From assembly GCA_905204225.1 (NCBI GenBank), contig CAJKZK010000110.1:1-5513 (forward strand): a DNA stretch of 5,513 nucleotides, read 5' to 3'. Shown here in pieces: positions 5,395 through 5,513 of this stretch. A model generated the notes under the pieces. That model ran no database searches. It was not told where the DNA came from and was given only the letters and a program-made list of their open reading frames with translations. How positions within the stretch are numbered: the first letter of the stretch is position 1; every line of letters starts with the position of its first letter. Position numbers and translations under genes: made by a program. This DNA comes from an uncultured Bacillota bacterium (GTDB taxonomy: Bacteria > Bacillota_I > Bacilli_A > RFN20 > CAG-449).

Positions 5395-5513
5395 TATTAT
5401 TTAATTTATTAAAATTCCATTTATTCTCAATTTCTTTTAATGTTTATTTTTTTATATCATTGTAATTAATAAATGTTTTAGGTTTTCTGCAAAGAAAAAT
5501 TCCTATAAATAAC

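Noticed and set aside
5372..5512. Minus-strand frame entering from the right edge, with one internal TAA at 5444-5446, ending in the ATPase promoter
   Set aside because: It reads as Lys/Asn/Ile-rich protein-like sequence and could be the 3' end of a neighbouring gene, but open stretches of 22-24 codons are not rare here and no family is recognised.
1..5513. CRISPR array, tRNA or rRNA genes, insertion sequence ends
   Set aside because: No regularly spaced direct repeats, no cloverleaf-like or GC-rich RNA segment and no transposase with terminal inverted repeats could be seen.

Overview
The window is extremely AT-rich (roughly a fifth to a quarter G+C by eye). It holds well separated single genes rather than operons. 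Bacterial signals are clear: AGGAGG-type ribosome binding sites, TATAAT -10 boxes (two of them in an extended TGnTATAAT form), and gene families common in low-GC Gram-positive bacteria. TGG is used for Trp and TGA ends two of the frames, so the standard bacterial code applies, not the Mycoplasma code. An AT-rich member of the Bacillota, or a related host-associated lineage that kept the standard code, fits best. This is an inference from composition and gene content.

Left part (1-666): a minus-strand fragment (165-527) looks like the middle of an Eco57I/type II-like N6-adenine DNA methyltransferase. It carries the motif I region but stops just before the expected NPPY motif, so it is probably a restriction-modification remnant. 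A hairpin with a T-run follows it. A complete small serine recombinase (667-1260, +) comes next, with its own extended -10 promoter and an upstream cluster of ATTCTTA repeats that includes a dyad.

Centre (1261-3070): the recombinase converges on an unusual RNase III (1538-2587, -). All metal-binding acidic residues are kept, there is an acidic insertion inside the catalytic domain, and there are two C-terminal double-stranded-RNA-binding domains instead of the usual bacterial one. Hairpins between the two genes are likely terminators. Upstream lies a small DUF6440-like gene (2781-2986, -) that appears frameshifted in a TA repeat and ends in a perfect 10-bp stem-loop.

Right part (3071-5513): a DUF1003 two-helix membrane protein (3071-3568, -); a divergent 40-codon small gene (3750-3873, +) with an excellent ribosome binding site but a one-base frameshift in a poly-A run right after its ATG; and an AAA ATPase fused to a DUF234/PD-(D/E)XK nuclease-like domain (3938-5326, -) driven by a near-consensus sigma-A promoter. 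The last 140 bases hold no supportable gene.

Taken together this looks like an accessory or slowly decaying chromosomal region: an orphan recombinase, a restriction-modification remnant, two apparently frameshifted small genes, and intact proteins acting on RNA (RNase III) and possibly DNA (ATPase-nuclease). No shared pathway can be shown from the sequence.
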